From: Orenia metallireducens
GTDB taxonomy: Bacteria > Bacillota > Halanaerobiia > Halobacteroidales > Halobacteroidaceae
Length of the DNA stretch: 64,000 nt
Reading direction: 5' to 3'
Assembly (NCBI RefSeq): GCF_001693735.1
Contig: NZ_LWDV01000009.1
Location: forward strand, 92,590-156,589
In this document: positions 8,447-18,069 of the stretch, piece after piece
Layout of the letters: each line of letters opens with the position of its first letter
How positions within the stretch are numbered: the stretch's first letter is position 1
Notes under the pieces: model-generated
Told to the model about the DNA's origin: nothing
The model's database searches: none
Seen by the model: only the letters and a program-made list of their open reading frames with translations
Position numbers and translations under genes: made by a program

Positions 8447-8896
8447 ATGGATTTCATAGAAGATATTATGCCCTTTCTAGTTTGGATAATAATTGTTGGG
8501 ATTGGCAGATTTATTAAGAGTTCTACAGAAGGAGCCAATCATAACCAGCAGAAGGGTAAATTTGAGAAGAAGGTCTCTCAACAACCTAAAGTTGATACCA
8601 ATACAATTGAGATTCCTTTGAAGAATAATAGTCCTATCAATAAGCCAAAGGATAAACTACAACAGGAGATTGAAAAGGAGTATTATAATAAGATAAGTCA
8701 AAAGAAAGAAAAAGAGTCTGTTAAAGAGAAGAAGACTAAAGATAAAAAGAATAAGAAAGAGCAAGATAAGATTAAGGATAGTAAAGAATTTAAAGTAATT
8801 GATTTAGACTCTTTTGAAGAAGATATACTTAGAGGAATAGTATTTAAAGAAATTATTGATAAACCACGATCTAAAAATCCCTATAAATATCATTAA
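8447..8896 (+). CDS. Small membrane-anchored Lys/Glu-rich protein, third gene of the nfeD-floA operon
   Basis: A 149-residue protein with one N-terminal membrane helix (about 8-23) and a long, highly charged Lys/Glu tail likely to be disordered or coiled. I do not recognise a family. Its ATG lies 12 bases after floA, after AGGGGCTG, and a terminator follows, so it is co-transcribed with nfeD and floA. A helper role in the flotillin assembly is plausible from context only. Confidence 0.7.
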   Translation: MDFIEDIMPFLVWIIIVGIGRFIKSSTEGANHNQQKGKFEKKVSQQPKVDTNTIEIPLKNNSPINKPKDKLQQEIEKEYYNKISQKKEKESVKEKKTKDKKNKKEQDKIKDSKEFKVIDLDSFEEDILRGIVFKEIIDKPRSKNPYKYH

Positions 8897-8911
8897 TCTT
8901 TAGAATAGGAA

Positions 8912-8946
8912 GAATGGTAAGCAAACTTGCTTGCCATTTTTTTTAA
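8912..8946 (+). terminator. Terminator of the nfeD-floA operon
   Basis: AATGGTAAGCAA pairs with TTGCTTGCCATT (one bulge), followed by a run of eight T. Confidence 0.8.
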
Positions 8947-9056
8947 AATTATTTATTGAAAATTTTATAGATTTTAATTAAGTTAATTATTTTTGTTTAT
9001 AAATAGCAAATTAATTTAATTATTGATACAATATATAAAGAATCCTATGAAATATC

Positions 9057-9085
9057 TTGACATATTTATTTCTAAGTTTTATACT
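9057..9085 (+). promoter_or_regulatory. Promoter of the Rrf2-family gene
   Basis: TTGACA (9057-9062) and TATACT (9080-9085) with a 17-bp spacer, about 40 bases before the start codon. Confidence 0.65.
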
Positions 9086-9127
9086 AAGCACTGAAGAAAA
9101 AAGAATTTTAGAAGGGGTTATATTATT

Positions 9128-9541
9128 ATGATGAATAGTGATTTTGCTCTTGCTGTGCATAGTTTAGTTTTGCTAGTTTATAGTCCTGAAAAGATGGAAA
9201 CAAGTAAGTCTATGGCAGAGAGTATGAAAGTTCATCCAGTAAGAGTCAGAAAGATATTGAGTTTATTAAGAAAGAATGGATATATTGAATCTAAAGAGGG
9301 AGCTAAAGGTGGTTTTATATTAAAACAATCTGCAGATAAAATCTCTTTAAATGATATCTATAGATTAACATCTAAGAACACCTTAAAGCCTAAGTGCCAT
9401 AGTTGTAATTGTGAAATTGGTGCAAATATTGAAGATGTGTTAGATATTATATTCTATAAAGCTGAAGAGAAGGTAGGAGAGTTTTTAGAAGAGTATACTA
9501 TCGAAGATATCTTTAATGTATTAAAAAGAGGATGTAAATAG
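9128..9541 (+). CDS. Rrf2-family transcriptional regulator
   Basis: A 137-residue winged-helix regulator. Residues 1-65 read as the Rrf2 HTH (FALAVHSLVLLVY, then MAESMKVHPVRVRKILSLL and the wing GAKGGFIL). Cysteines CHSCNC at about 97-102 and one near the C-terminus (GCK) could hold an Fe-S cluster or act as thiol sensors, as in IscR/NsrR/CymR-type members; which one is not known. ATG 9128 (or 9131) follows AGAAGGGG. Two identical-type palindromes lie just downstream in front of the nitroreductase gene and are the likely operators, so a redox- or nitrosative-stress role is inferred. Confidence 0.88.
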   Translation: MMNSDFALAVHSLVLLVYSPEKMETSKSMAESMKVHPVRVRKILSLLRKNGYIESKEGAKGGFILKQSADKISLNDIYRLTSKNTLKPKCHSCNCEIGANIEDVLDIIFYKAEEKVGEFLEEYTIEDIFNVLKRGCK

Positions 9542-9550
9542 AATTAGTTC

Positions 9551-9584
9551 TTGACAAAAACAAATGTAATAATTATAATTACAT
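9551..9584 (+). promoter_or_regulatory. Consensus promoter overlapped by a palindromic operator (site 1)
   Basis: TTGACA (9551-9556) and TATAAT (9574-9579) are 17 bp apart. A 21-bp palindrome with half-sites ATGTAAT (9564-9570) and ATTACAT (9578-9584) covers the -10 element, so binding there would block transcription. Confidence 0.7.
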
Positions 9585-9590
9585 TAGAGT

Positions 9591-9636
9591 TATCCTACTG
9601 CCAATGAATTTCTAAAAATAGTAGGATAATATTTTT
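9591..9636 (+). terminator. Terminator/attenuator hairpin in the nitroreductase leader
   Basis: TATCCTACT (9591-9599) pairs with AGTAGGATA (9620-9628), followed by ATATTTTT. It stands only about 10 bases after the expected transcription start, so transcripts from the promoter would be about 50 nt unless read-through occurs. Confidence 0.6.
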
Positions 9637-9643
9637 GTTATAA

Positions 9644-9664
9644 ATGTAATAAAAAATATTACAT
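9644..9664 (+). promoter_or_regulatory. Palindromic operator (site 2)
   Basis: Half-sites ATGTAAT (9644-9650) and ATTACAT (9658-9664) with the same 7-bp spacing as site 1, exactly 80 bp away. Likely a second site for the Rrf2-family protein. Confidence 0.6.
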
Positions 9665-9782
9665 ATCTGAGCTAAGATGGAGGTGATTAATCTAGTTTGC
9701 TAATAAAGATTTAATAAGCTAGAAATAATAAGAGATTAGAGTACATAAAAGAATCATAAAGACTAAATAGGGGTGATGAGAA

Positions 9783-10385
9783 GTGGATGTTAAAGAAGCG
9801 ATTAACCAGAGAAGGAGTACTAGGCATTTTAAATCAGATAAATTGAAAGAAGAAGATTTAGGTCTAATCTTAGAAGCTGCCAGATTGGCACCATCAGGTA
9901 CTAACTTACAACCATGGAGATTTATTGTAGTAGAATCTGATAAGATGAGAGAAGAGCTAAGGGGATGCACTTTAGATTTTGTGGCAGATGCTCCTGCTAC
10001 AATTGTTTGTTGTGTTGATTATAAATCTCTAGAAAGTATGACAGATAGAATTCAAGAGTTACAAGAAGTAGGTGCTTTGAAAGGAACATCCTTAGAGAAG
10101 CTTGATGCTTCTAAATATAGAGGTCGTAAGATGAGTGAAGAGGATACTAAAAGATATCTACATTTAAATTTATCTATTGCTATTGAGAATATGATTTTAC
10201 AAGCAACAGAATTAGGCTTGGGTAGTTGCTGGGTGATGATGTTTAATCAGCAGAAATTAGTCGAAGTTTTAGGGTTAGATGATAACATAGAAGCAGTGGC
10301 ACTATTACCAATAGGCTATTCGGAAGATAAGCCAGCTCCAAGACCACGTCTCTCTTTAGATGAAATAATTATTGATAGAGTTTAA
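9783..10385 (+). CDS. Nitroreductase-family FMN oxidoreductase
   Basis: A 200-residue flavoprotein of the nitroreductase fold: N-terminal INQRRSTRHF, then AARLAPSGTNLQPWRFIVV (FMN and dimer contacts), and GLGSCWV plus ALLPIGY near the end. GTG start after AGGGGTGA. It probably uses NAD(P)H to reduce nitro-compounds or quinones; the real substrate cannot be read from sequence. It lies downstream of the Rrf2-family gene and the twin palindromes, so redox-linked regulation is likely. A bidirectional terminator follows. Confidence 0.88.
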   Translation: MDVKEAINQRRSTRHFKSDKLKEEDLGLILEAARLAPSGTNLQPWRFIVVESDKMREELRGCTLDFVADAPATIVCCVDYKSLESMTDRIQELQEVGALKGTSLEKLDASKYRGRKMSEEDTKRYLHLNLSIAIENMILQATELGLGSCWVMMFNQQKLVEVLGLDDNIEAVALLPIGYSEDKPAPRPRLSLDEIIIDRV

Positions 10386-10390
10386 ATATA

Positions 10391-10420
10391 AAAGACCACA
10401 GGTGCAAACCTGCGGTCTTT
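10391..10420. terminator. Bidirectional terminator
   Basis: AAAGACCACAGGT pairs with ACCTGCGGTCTTT (one mismatch, 4-nt loop) between the convergent nitroreductase and lipoprotein genes. Confidence 0.75.
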
Positions 10421-10431
10421 GTTAATATATA

Positions 10432-11409
10432 TTATTTTACTTCAGTAACACCAGTTACTTTACCATTAGATATTTCAAAGCTTTTTTTGTACTCATCTTT
10501 AGCAAAGTAGACATTACCTTTAACTGTAGCCTTGTTTACATTAAAGCCATTAGCCTCAACATAAATGTCACCAACAAAGATACCACCTTGGAATCTAGTG
10601 TTAGGGCTTTTGATAATCATCTTAGGAGCAGTAATAGTAAAGCTTTCAGTGATATTGTGATTCTCATCTTGAGTATAAGGAGCGATTTTACGATATACAT
10701 CATTACTAGCCTTACCTTTATTGTGGAAAGTACCTTCTACAACCAACTCTTTATCAAAAGTTAAATCATTTAAAGTAGCAATAATCCACTTACCATCTTT
10801 ACTAATTGATTTTTTGAAAACTGCCTCATCTGTTATATTAATAGAAGCAGCAGCTACTACATCTGTATCAGCCTTTACTTCAGTAACACCAGTTACCTCA
10901 CCATTAGATACTTCAAAGCTTTTTTTGTACTCATCTTTAGCAAAGTAGATATTACCTTTAACTGTAGCCTTGTTTACATTAAAGCCATTAGCCTCAACAT
11001 AAATGTCACCAACAAAGATACCACCTTGGAATCTAGTGTTAGGGCTTTTGATAATCATCTTAGGAGCAGTAATAGTAAAGCTTTCAGTGATATTGTGATT
11101 CTCATCTTGAGTATAAGGAGCAATTTTACGATATACATCATTACTAGCCTTACCTTTATTGTGGAAAGTACCTTCTACAACCAACTCTTTATCAAAAGTT
11201 AAATCATTTAAAGTAGCAATAATCCAAGTACCATCTTTACTGATAGCTTTTGTAAAAGCAGCTTCATCACTTACAATCGAAGCTGTTGTTACTGCATCAA
11301 CATCTTCTTTAGGTTGCCCTTCAGTTGTAGCAGATTGATTTCCAGCACACCCTGTTAATACTACAAATGATAATAAGAATATTAGACTTAAACTAAAAAA
11401 TTTCTTCAT
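10432..11409 (-). CDS. Lipoprotein with two near-identical tandem domains, function unknown
   Basis: A 325-residue exported lipoprotein. The start is ATG 11409, since AAGGGGGAAG lies just upstream and the peptide MKKFFSLSLIFLLSFVVLTG is a lipoprotein signal followed by the acylated Cys. The mature part is two copies of a 146-residue unit, differing at only a few positions (ISKDGTW vs ISKDGKW, KGNIYF vs KGNVYF). Each unit ends in short beta-rich repeats (GGIFVGDIYVEANGFNV) that suggest a small beta-helix or solenoid. I do not recognise the family. The DNA copies are almost identical over about 370 bp, so the duplication is recent or kept uniform by gene conversion. Confidence 0.8.
   Translation of the reverse strand: MKKFFSLSLIFLLSFVVLTGCAGNQSATTEGQPKEDVDAVTTASIVSDEAAFTKAISKDGTWIIATLNDLTFDKELVVEGTFHNKGKASNDVYRKIAPYTQDENHNITESFTITAPKMIIKSPNTRFQGGIFVGDIYVEANGFNVNKATVKGNIYFAKDEYKKSFEVSNGEVTGVTEVKADTDVVAAASINITDEAVFKKSISKDGKWIIATLNDLTFDKELVVEGTFHNKGKASNDVYRKIAPYTQDENHNITESFTITAPKMIIKSPNTRFQGGIFVGDIYVEANGFNVNKATVKGNVYFAKDEYKKSFEISNGKVTGVTEVK
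10441..11254 (-). repeat. Tandem 438-bp coding duplication
   Basis: The segments beginning at 10441 and 10879 are nearly identical for about 370 bases, with a period of 438 bp (146 codons). Long exact stretches occur, for example across 10490-10700 against 10928-11138. Confidence 0.9.
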
Positions 11410-11663
11410 ATTTATCTTCCCCCTTAAAATAATATTTATTATAAAACAAGATTCTAAGTAATTAGCTGTCTTGTCCAATAAATAAAATATAGACAAGATA
11501 ATATCTGTAGTCACACATATTATCTTATAAGCGTTGCTAAGTGTTTAATGATATAGTATAGTTAACTTAAAGATGATAATTTATTAGGCTAATCCGTTAC
11601 TATCCAACCTAGTAAACCACCGAAAATAGTTGGAATTAGTCTAGAGAAAATTAAAAATTAAGG

Positions 11664-13466
11664 TTAAGCTGCAATTTTTTTATCATAATTTACTGGCTTT
11701 TTAGATAGGTTGAACAACCAGGGAATTAAATAATAATCTAGACCGAAGGCTTTACCAGCACCAGAAAGCATAGTTAAAGAGATTAAGAATAACCAGACTG
11801 GCTCCCAGATTCCTGCTTCTGAACCTAAAGCACCAATGATAAAGTTGGCACTCATACCCATTGCTGCAAGCCCTCCTAAGACTGTTAAGCAACCAAAAAT
11901 TAAACTAAGCCCTACACCTAATTCGGTAAGAACAAGTATTTTTTGGAATAGTACTTGATTTGGAACAACAAAGGTCTTCATTAAATCAATATAGATTTGA
12001 GGTGTACCTTCACTCCATAAGATTGAAGAGGCTCCAGAAACAAGTTGTCCTTCAGATCCAGTTAACCAACCCTCTTGTACTTTATGGATACCTTCTATTA
12101 AGAACCTTAATCCTAAGAAGATTCTTAAGATAGCTAACCAGTAAGTACCTGACTTTTTAGAGAAGTGTCTTACTAGCATTCCAATACCTCCTTTAACATC
12201 AGTAAATTGATGTTCAATATATTCCCAAATCAAACTCAAACCATTAACTTCAAATAAATAATGCATATTAACCAGATGCTTGGTTATCATTGCTAAAAAT
12301 CCTGACATTGGAAGAGTCAATTTTGGAGTAGGTTTAAGTTCTGCTACAGCATAATTAGCCCCTATAGAGACCATTACTCCATGTAACTGTGGTTTAAACT
12401 CCTTTAACTCTTTGCCAGTAATCTCTGCATAAATATTATTGGCAACAGATTTACCTGCTTGTACAGCAGCTTCAACTAATTGGGGCATAACCCAGTTATC
12501 TTCAGTTTCAAAGTAGGTATTATCTCCAATAGCATAGATGTTCTTAATAGATGTTTGTAGATAATTATTTACTTCAATCCTATCGCGATGATTTAATTTT
12601 AAACCTAATTTCTTTACAAATTCCTTAGCTTTAACTCCACCAGTCCAGATTAGAGTTTTGGTCCTAATTTTTGATTCTTCCGCTTGTGGGGCATCAATAA
12701 TATGACTACCTTCTAGTTGACAACTATTAATAGTTACGCCATCTTCTTCTACTTTACAGATGGTAGAATCTAGAAGAATTTCTACACCAAGCTCTTCTTT
12801 AAGGTATCTTTCTGCCTTAGCAATACGCTTCTTACTTAGTACAGGCAGAATCTTATCCATAGCCTCGATAACTTTAATGCTAACTTCTTCTCTTGGGATA
12901 TTATATAACTTACATAAATCATTTGCCCATTCGGCAATCTCACCAACTGTTTCTATTCCTGTAAAGCCACCACCACCGACAGTAAAGGTTAATAGTTCTT
13001 TACGCTTATCGATATTCTTCTCTTGAGAAGCTAAACTGAACATGGTGCGAATATGTCCGTTAATTCTTTTAGCATCCTCCAAAGACCAAAGGTCAAAAGC
13101 ATGTTCCTCCATGCCAGGAATATTAAAGTATGTTGGCTCACTACCTACTGCTAAGATCAAATAATCATAGCTATATATAGCTTCTTGAGATAGCAACTGT
13201 TGTTTGTCAGTATCGATATTGATAATTTTATCTTGAACTAGATTAACTTTAGTGTTGTCAAAGACATCAGTTAAGGAGACTTTTACTCCATTGCTATCGA
13301 TTCTATTACCAGCAACTTCATGTAACTCAGTTAATAAAATATGATGTTGATGCTGGTCAATTAAAGTAATCTCAATAGAATCATTCTTTTTAAACTTCTT
13401 ATTAAGGGTTTTAGCAGCCTTAATACCAGCATAACCAGCTCCTAGAATAACAATCTTCTCATTCAT
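11664..13466 (-). CDS. Type II NADH dehydrogenase fused to a DoxX-like membrane domain
   Basis: A 600-residue fusion. Residues 1 to about 430 are an NDH-2-type flavoprotein: FAD-binding GAGYAGI (9-15), NAD-binding GGGGFTG (about 164-170), a YAIGDN signature near the end of the FAD domain and a membrane-binding amphipathic tail. Residues about 439-580 form a four-helix DoxX/DoxD-like domain starting LAILRIFLGLRFLIEGIHK. NDH-2 passes electrons from NADH to quinone without pumping; the DoxX part may anchor it or bind quinone, which is inference. ATG 13466 follows AAAGGAGGG. Divergent from apbE and a polyprenyl synthase, consistent with a small quinone-linked redox cluster. Confidence 0.9.
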   Translation of the reverse strand: MNEKIVILGAGYAGIKAAKTLNKKFKKNDSIEITLIDQHQHHILLTELHEVAGNRIDSNGVKVSLTDVFDNTKVNLVQDKIINIDTDKQQLLSQEAIYSYDYLILAVGSEPTYFNIPGMEEHAFDLWSLEDAKRINGHIRTMFSLASQEKNIDKRKELLTFTVGGGGFTGIETVGEIAEWANDLCKLYNIPREEVSIKVIEAMDKILPVLSKKRIAKAERYLKEELGVEILLDSTICKVEEDGVTINSCQLEGSHIIDAPQAEESKIRTKTLIWTGGVKAKEFVKKLGLKLNHRDRIEVNNYLQTSIKNIYAIGDNTYFETEDNWVMPQLVEAAVQAGKSVANNIYAEITGKELKEFKPQLHGVMVSIGANYAVAELKPTPKLTLPMSGFLAMITKHLVNMHYLFEVNGLSLIWEYIEHQFTDVKGGIGMLVRHFSKKSGTYWLAILRIFLGLRFLIEGIHKVQEGWLTGSEGQLVSGASSILWSEGTPQIYIDLMKTFVVPNQVLFQKILVLTELGVGLSLIFGCLTVLGGLAAMGMSANFIIGALGSEAGIWEPVWLFLISLTMLSGAGKAFGLDYYLIPWLFNLSKKPVNYDKKIAA

Positions 13467-13740
13467 CTCTTCCCTCCTTTAAACAAGATTATAAGATTTT
13501 AAGAGAATGTATTTATTCTCTATTAAGTATATTTCGCTGATAATTTTATAATTCCTTTATAGTTTTATAAAACATTATGATTTTTGCAGGATAAAAGTAA
13601 TTAAAAATAGAACTGATTTAATAATAATTCTAAGATGATATGTGAAGCAATGCACTAATTATCAAAAATTGGCGTGGTCATATAAATTCTATTTTCAATA
13701 AGTATTGAGGAGGTATTAATGGTTTTTAGTAAAAACAGAA

Positions 13741-13753
13741 AATGATTATCATT
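13741..13753. promoter_or_regulatory. Fur-type box
   Basis: AATGATTATCATT, a perfect 13-bp palindrome identical to the core of known Fur boxes and to the site at 24205-24217. Confidence 0.65.
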
Positions 13754-13826
13754 ACTATATTCCATTCAATATGTTAACATAGGTAATTGTTTGTGTCAAT
13801 AATATTTTAATCACTGTTAAAAGTAA

Positions 13827-13883
13827 TTGACAAGAGAAATGGTTTTTGATAAACTTTGGAAATGATAATAATTCTTATTTTCC
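13827..13883 (+). promoter_or_regulatory. Promoter with Fur-like operator upstream of apbE
   Basis: TTGACA (13827-13832) and TAAACT (13850-13855) are 17 bp apart. An imperfect palindrome (GGAAATGATAATAATTC.. at 13858-13883) covers the start point. This suggests iron-responsive expression of apbE and the following gene. Confidence 0.5.
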
Positions 13884-14060
13884 TAAGCGTTAGGATTTAT
13901 TAAAATCATTCCTATAATGTAAGATTATTGATAATCTTATATGACAGTATATTTAAATTTTACTCTAAAGTTGGATGACTATAATCGATTATGAGCTTAG
14001 CATTCTATTTATTGAATTAACTCATTTTGGGTTTTATTCATAAAATTTTAAAAAGGATAT

Positions 14061-15119
14061 GTGGTGATAAAAGTGAAATTAAATAAGGAAAGATCTTTTA
14101 AAGCTGTTTGCTTTATGTTATTGATAAGTATAACTTTATTAGGGTGTTCAGCTAAAAATGAAGATTCTAGTTTTAAAAGTGATTATAAGATGGGAACGAT
14201 AGTTCAACTGAAGGTTTATGGTGCAGGTGTAGAGAGTACAGTTGAAGAAGCCTTTACTTTAATAGATGAGTTAGAGCAGAAGATGAGCTTAAATATTAAA
14301 GGTAGTGAAATTAATCAAGTCAACAACTCTGCTGGTAAGAAAGGTGTAGAAGTAAGTATTGATACCTATCGAGTAATTGATAGAGCTTTAAATTATGCTA
14401 AGTTAAGCCAAGGGTACTTTGATCCTACTATCGGTCCAGTCGTTAAATTATGGGGGATAGGTAGTGAAGAACAGCAGATTCCTTCTAAAGATGAATTGGC
14501 AGATAAGTTGAAGTTAGTAAATTATAAGCAAGTAAAACTGAATCCTGAAATTAAAAGTATTAGCCTAGCAACAGCAGGTATGATTTTAGATGTAGGTGGG
14601 ATTGCTAAAGGTTATGCTGCTGATAAGGTAATTGAACTATTAAAGGGTCAGGGAGTAAAGAGTGCTTATATCAGTCTTGGTGGGAATGTATCTGTCTTAG
14701 GTGCCAAACCTGATGGTTCTGATTGGAAGGTAGGGATTCAAGATCCTAAGGCTAAAACCCGTGGTGAAATAATAGGTATTGTAAATGTAAAGGATAAGAC
14801 TGTGGTTACTTCTGGTAATTATGAACGTTATTTTATTGAAGATGGAGTTAGATATCACCATATTTTAAATCCACAGACCGGTTATCCAGCTAGAAATGGA
14901 GTTATTAGTGCTACTATTGTAGCTAAAAGCTCCTTTGATGCTGATGCGTTATCTACGGCTGTCTATATTCTAGGAGTAGAACAGGGATTACAATTGGTTA
15001 ATACATTAGATGGTGTAGAGGCAATCTTGATTACTGAAGATGATCAAATCTATGTTACAGATAAATTGAAGGATAAGTTTAAAATCACTAAAGAGAATAA
15101 ATATAGCTTAATAAATTAA
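14061..15119 (+). CDS. apbE: ApbE-type FAD:protein FMN transferase, lipoprotein
   Basis: A 352-residue exported lipoprotein that attaches FMN covalently to Ser/Thr of target proteins such as Rnf/Nqr subunits or flavin reductases. The signal ends SITLLGC (lipobox). Family features are the YKMGTIVQ start of the fold, GGIAKGYAADK, SLGGNVSVLG, the ITSGNYER-like VTSGNYERYF and the HHILNPQTGYP / DADALSTAVYILG metal and substrate motifs. Start is one of two GTG codons (14061 or 14064) behind AAAAGGA. Followed after 40 bases by a polyprenyl synthase. A Fur-like promoter lies upstream. Confidence 0.93.
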   Translation: MVIKVKLNKERSFKAVCFMLLISITLLGCSAKNEDSSFKSDYKMGTIVQLKVYGAGVESTVEEAFTLIDELEQKMSLNIKGSEINQVNNSAGKKGVEVSIDTYRVIDRALNYAKLSQGYFDPTIGPVVKLWGIGSEEQQIPSKDELADKLKLVNYKQVKLNPEIKSISLATAGMILDVGGIAKGYAADKVIELLKGQGVKSAYISLGGNVSVLGAKPDGSDWKVGIQDPKAKTRGEIIGIVNVKDKTVVTSGNYERYFIEDGVRYHHILNPQTGYPARNGVISATIVAKSSFDADALSTAVYILGVEQGLQLVNTLDGVEAILITEDDQIYVTDKLKDKFKITKENKYSLIN

Positions 15120-15159
15120 GGATTAGTATCTCTAAATTATTTAAAGTAGGTGATGTGGA

Positions 15160-16116
15160 GTGTTTTGGGATAGATTCCCCCTTATTAAAGAAGAGGTAGT
15201 TCAATTTGAAGATTATTTACAAGGGACTTTAGTCAGTAGGCAGCCCTTGATTCAAGAAGCTATTTCAGATTTGGCTAAATCAGGTGGTAAGAGAATTAGA
15301 CCAGCTTTATTGATGTTAACAGCCAAATTTGGTGAATATAAGAGAGAAGAGGTATGGTCATTAGCGGCTGCTTTAGAGATTTTGCATATGGCAACTTTAA
15401 TCCATGATGATATTATAGATGATGCTAATTTACGGCGTGGATCTGAAACTGTACAATCTAAATATGGTAAGGATGTAGCTGTCTTTGCTGGAGATTATCT
15501 CTTTACTTTGACCTTTGATATCTTAGCAGGAGAAGCTACAAATGAACAGCTAAAGCAAGTGTCTAATATAATTAAGCAAATTTGTGAAGGTGAGATTCAA
15601 CAGCATCAAGATAGATATAATATAGATGTAACTTATAAAGGTTATTTTAAAAGGGTTAAGAGTAAGACTGCACTATTATTTGAAGGAAGCTGTGCTTTAG
15701 GAGCAGGTAGTGCAGGTCTACCTAAGGCAACAGTTAGAAACCTTGGTCATTATGGGCGTTATATAGGAATGGCCTTCCAACTAGTGGATGACCTCTTTGA
15801 CTTTACTAAAAGTAGTAGTAGTATTGGTAAGCCGAAAGGAAATGATTTTACCCAAGGTATCTATACCTTACCAATCTTATATACCCTTTATGAAAGTAGC
15901 TATGGCGAGAAGTTGGCAGAGTTATTAGATAATCCATTAGAGAATAATCAAGAAATTAAAGATATTATAACAAATAATGGTTCTTTAGATTATACCATGA
16001 AGGTAGCCAAAACCTATATCAATAAGGCTAAAAAGAAGATTAAAGGTTTAGCAGGTAATCCTTATCATCAGATATTGATAGACTTGGCTGATATAGTTGT
16101 AAATAGAGATTATTAA
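15160..16116 (+). CDS. Trans-polyprenyl diphosphate synthase (quinone side chain type)
   Basis: A 318-residue prenyltransferase that condenses isopentenyl diphosphate onto an allylic primer. It has GGKRIRP, the first Asp-rich motif HDDIIDDANLRRG, KTALLFEGSCALG and the second Asp-rich motif FQLVDDLFDF. Length and motifs fit the catalytic subunit of heptaprenyl/octaprenyl synthases; product length cannot be read. GTG start follows AGGTGATG. Its position next to apbE and an NDH-2 fusion suggests a role in making the menaquinone tail, which is inference. Confidence 0.9.
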   Translation: MFWDRFPLIKEEVVQFEDYLQGTLVSRQPLIQEAISDLAKSGGKRIRPALLMLTAKFGEYKREEVWSLAAALEILHMATLIHDDIIDDANLRRGSETVQSKYGKDVAVFAGDYLFTLTFDILAGEATNEQLKQVSNIIKQICEGEIQQHQDRYNIDVTYKGYFKRVKSKTALLFEGSCALGAGSAGLPKATVRNLGHYGRYIGMAFQLVDDLFDFTKSSSSIGKPKGNDFTQGIYTLPILYTLYESSYGEKLAELLDNPLENNQEIKDIITNNGSLDYTMKVAKTYINKAKKKIKGLAGNPYHQILIDLADIVVNRDY

Positions 16117-16123
16117 AAAGGTG

Positions 16124-16174
16124 TCAGTGTAGGTGTGATCAAGGAGGTAAATCATACCTATACTGAAATAAAAA
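16124..16174 (+). terminator. Terminator after the apbE-polyprenyl synthase unit
   Basis: TCAGTGTAGGTGTGAT (16124-16139) pairs with ATCATACCTATACTGA (16151-16166) using G-U pairs, followed by an A/T-rich tail. Confidence 0.6.
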
Positions 16175-16305
16175 AATCTCCTTTACAATAAAATTGTCTG
16201 ATGTTATAATTTTACATAAAGTAGCAAGATTTTTTATTAAAATCAGAAAAAATATTAATAAATTTCAGAACTGCTCCGTTAAGAGTATTTTATTTTTTTG
16301 ATTTT

Positions 16306-17962
<1,657 letters not shown>

Positions 17963-18004
17963 TTATTTAAAACTCTTAAAATTTGAATTTGTACTTTATT
18001 GGTG

Positions 18005-18047
18005 GAGTTCCAATATTTTGATAAGATTAAATATTCTGCTGGAACTC
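18005..18047. terminator. Possible bidirectional terminator
   Basis: GAGTTCCA and TGGAACTC arms, extended by AATATT pairs, lie between the convergent GH13 pseudogene and the LysM-expansin gene. No long T-run. Confidence 0.45.
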
Positions 18048-18069
18048 TTCTACTTTTGGACTTTAAACT

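Larger units (their letters stand above)
13467..14060. other. Regulatory gap with Fur-type boxes between the NDH-2 fusion and apbE
   Basis: About 590 bases with no gene over 10 codons. It holds two Fur-type palindromes, a promoter, and a strong ribosome-binding site (GAGGAGGT, 13707-13714) leading only to an 8-codon ORF at 13719-13745. Confidence 0.6.
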
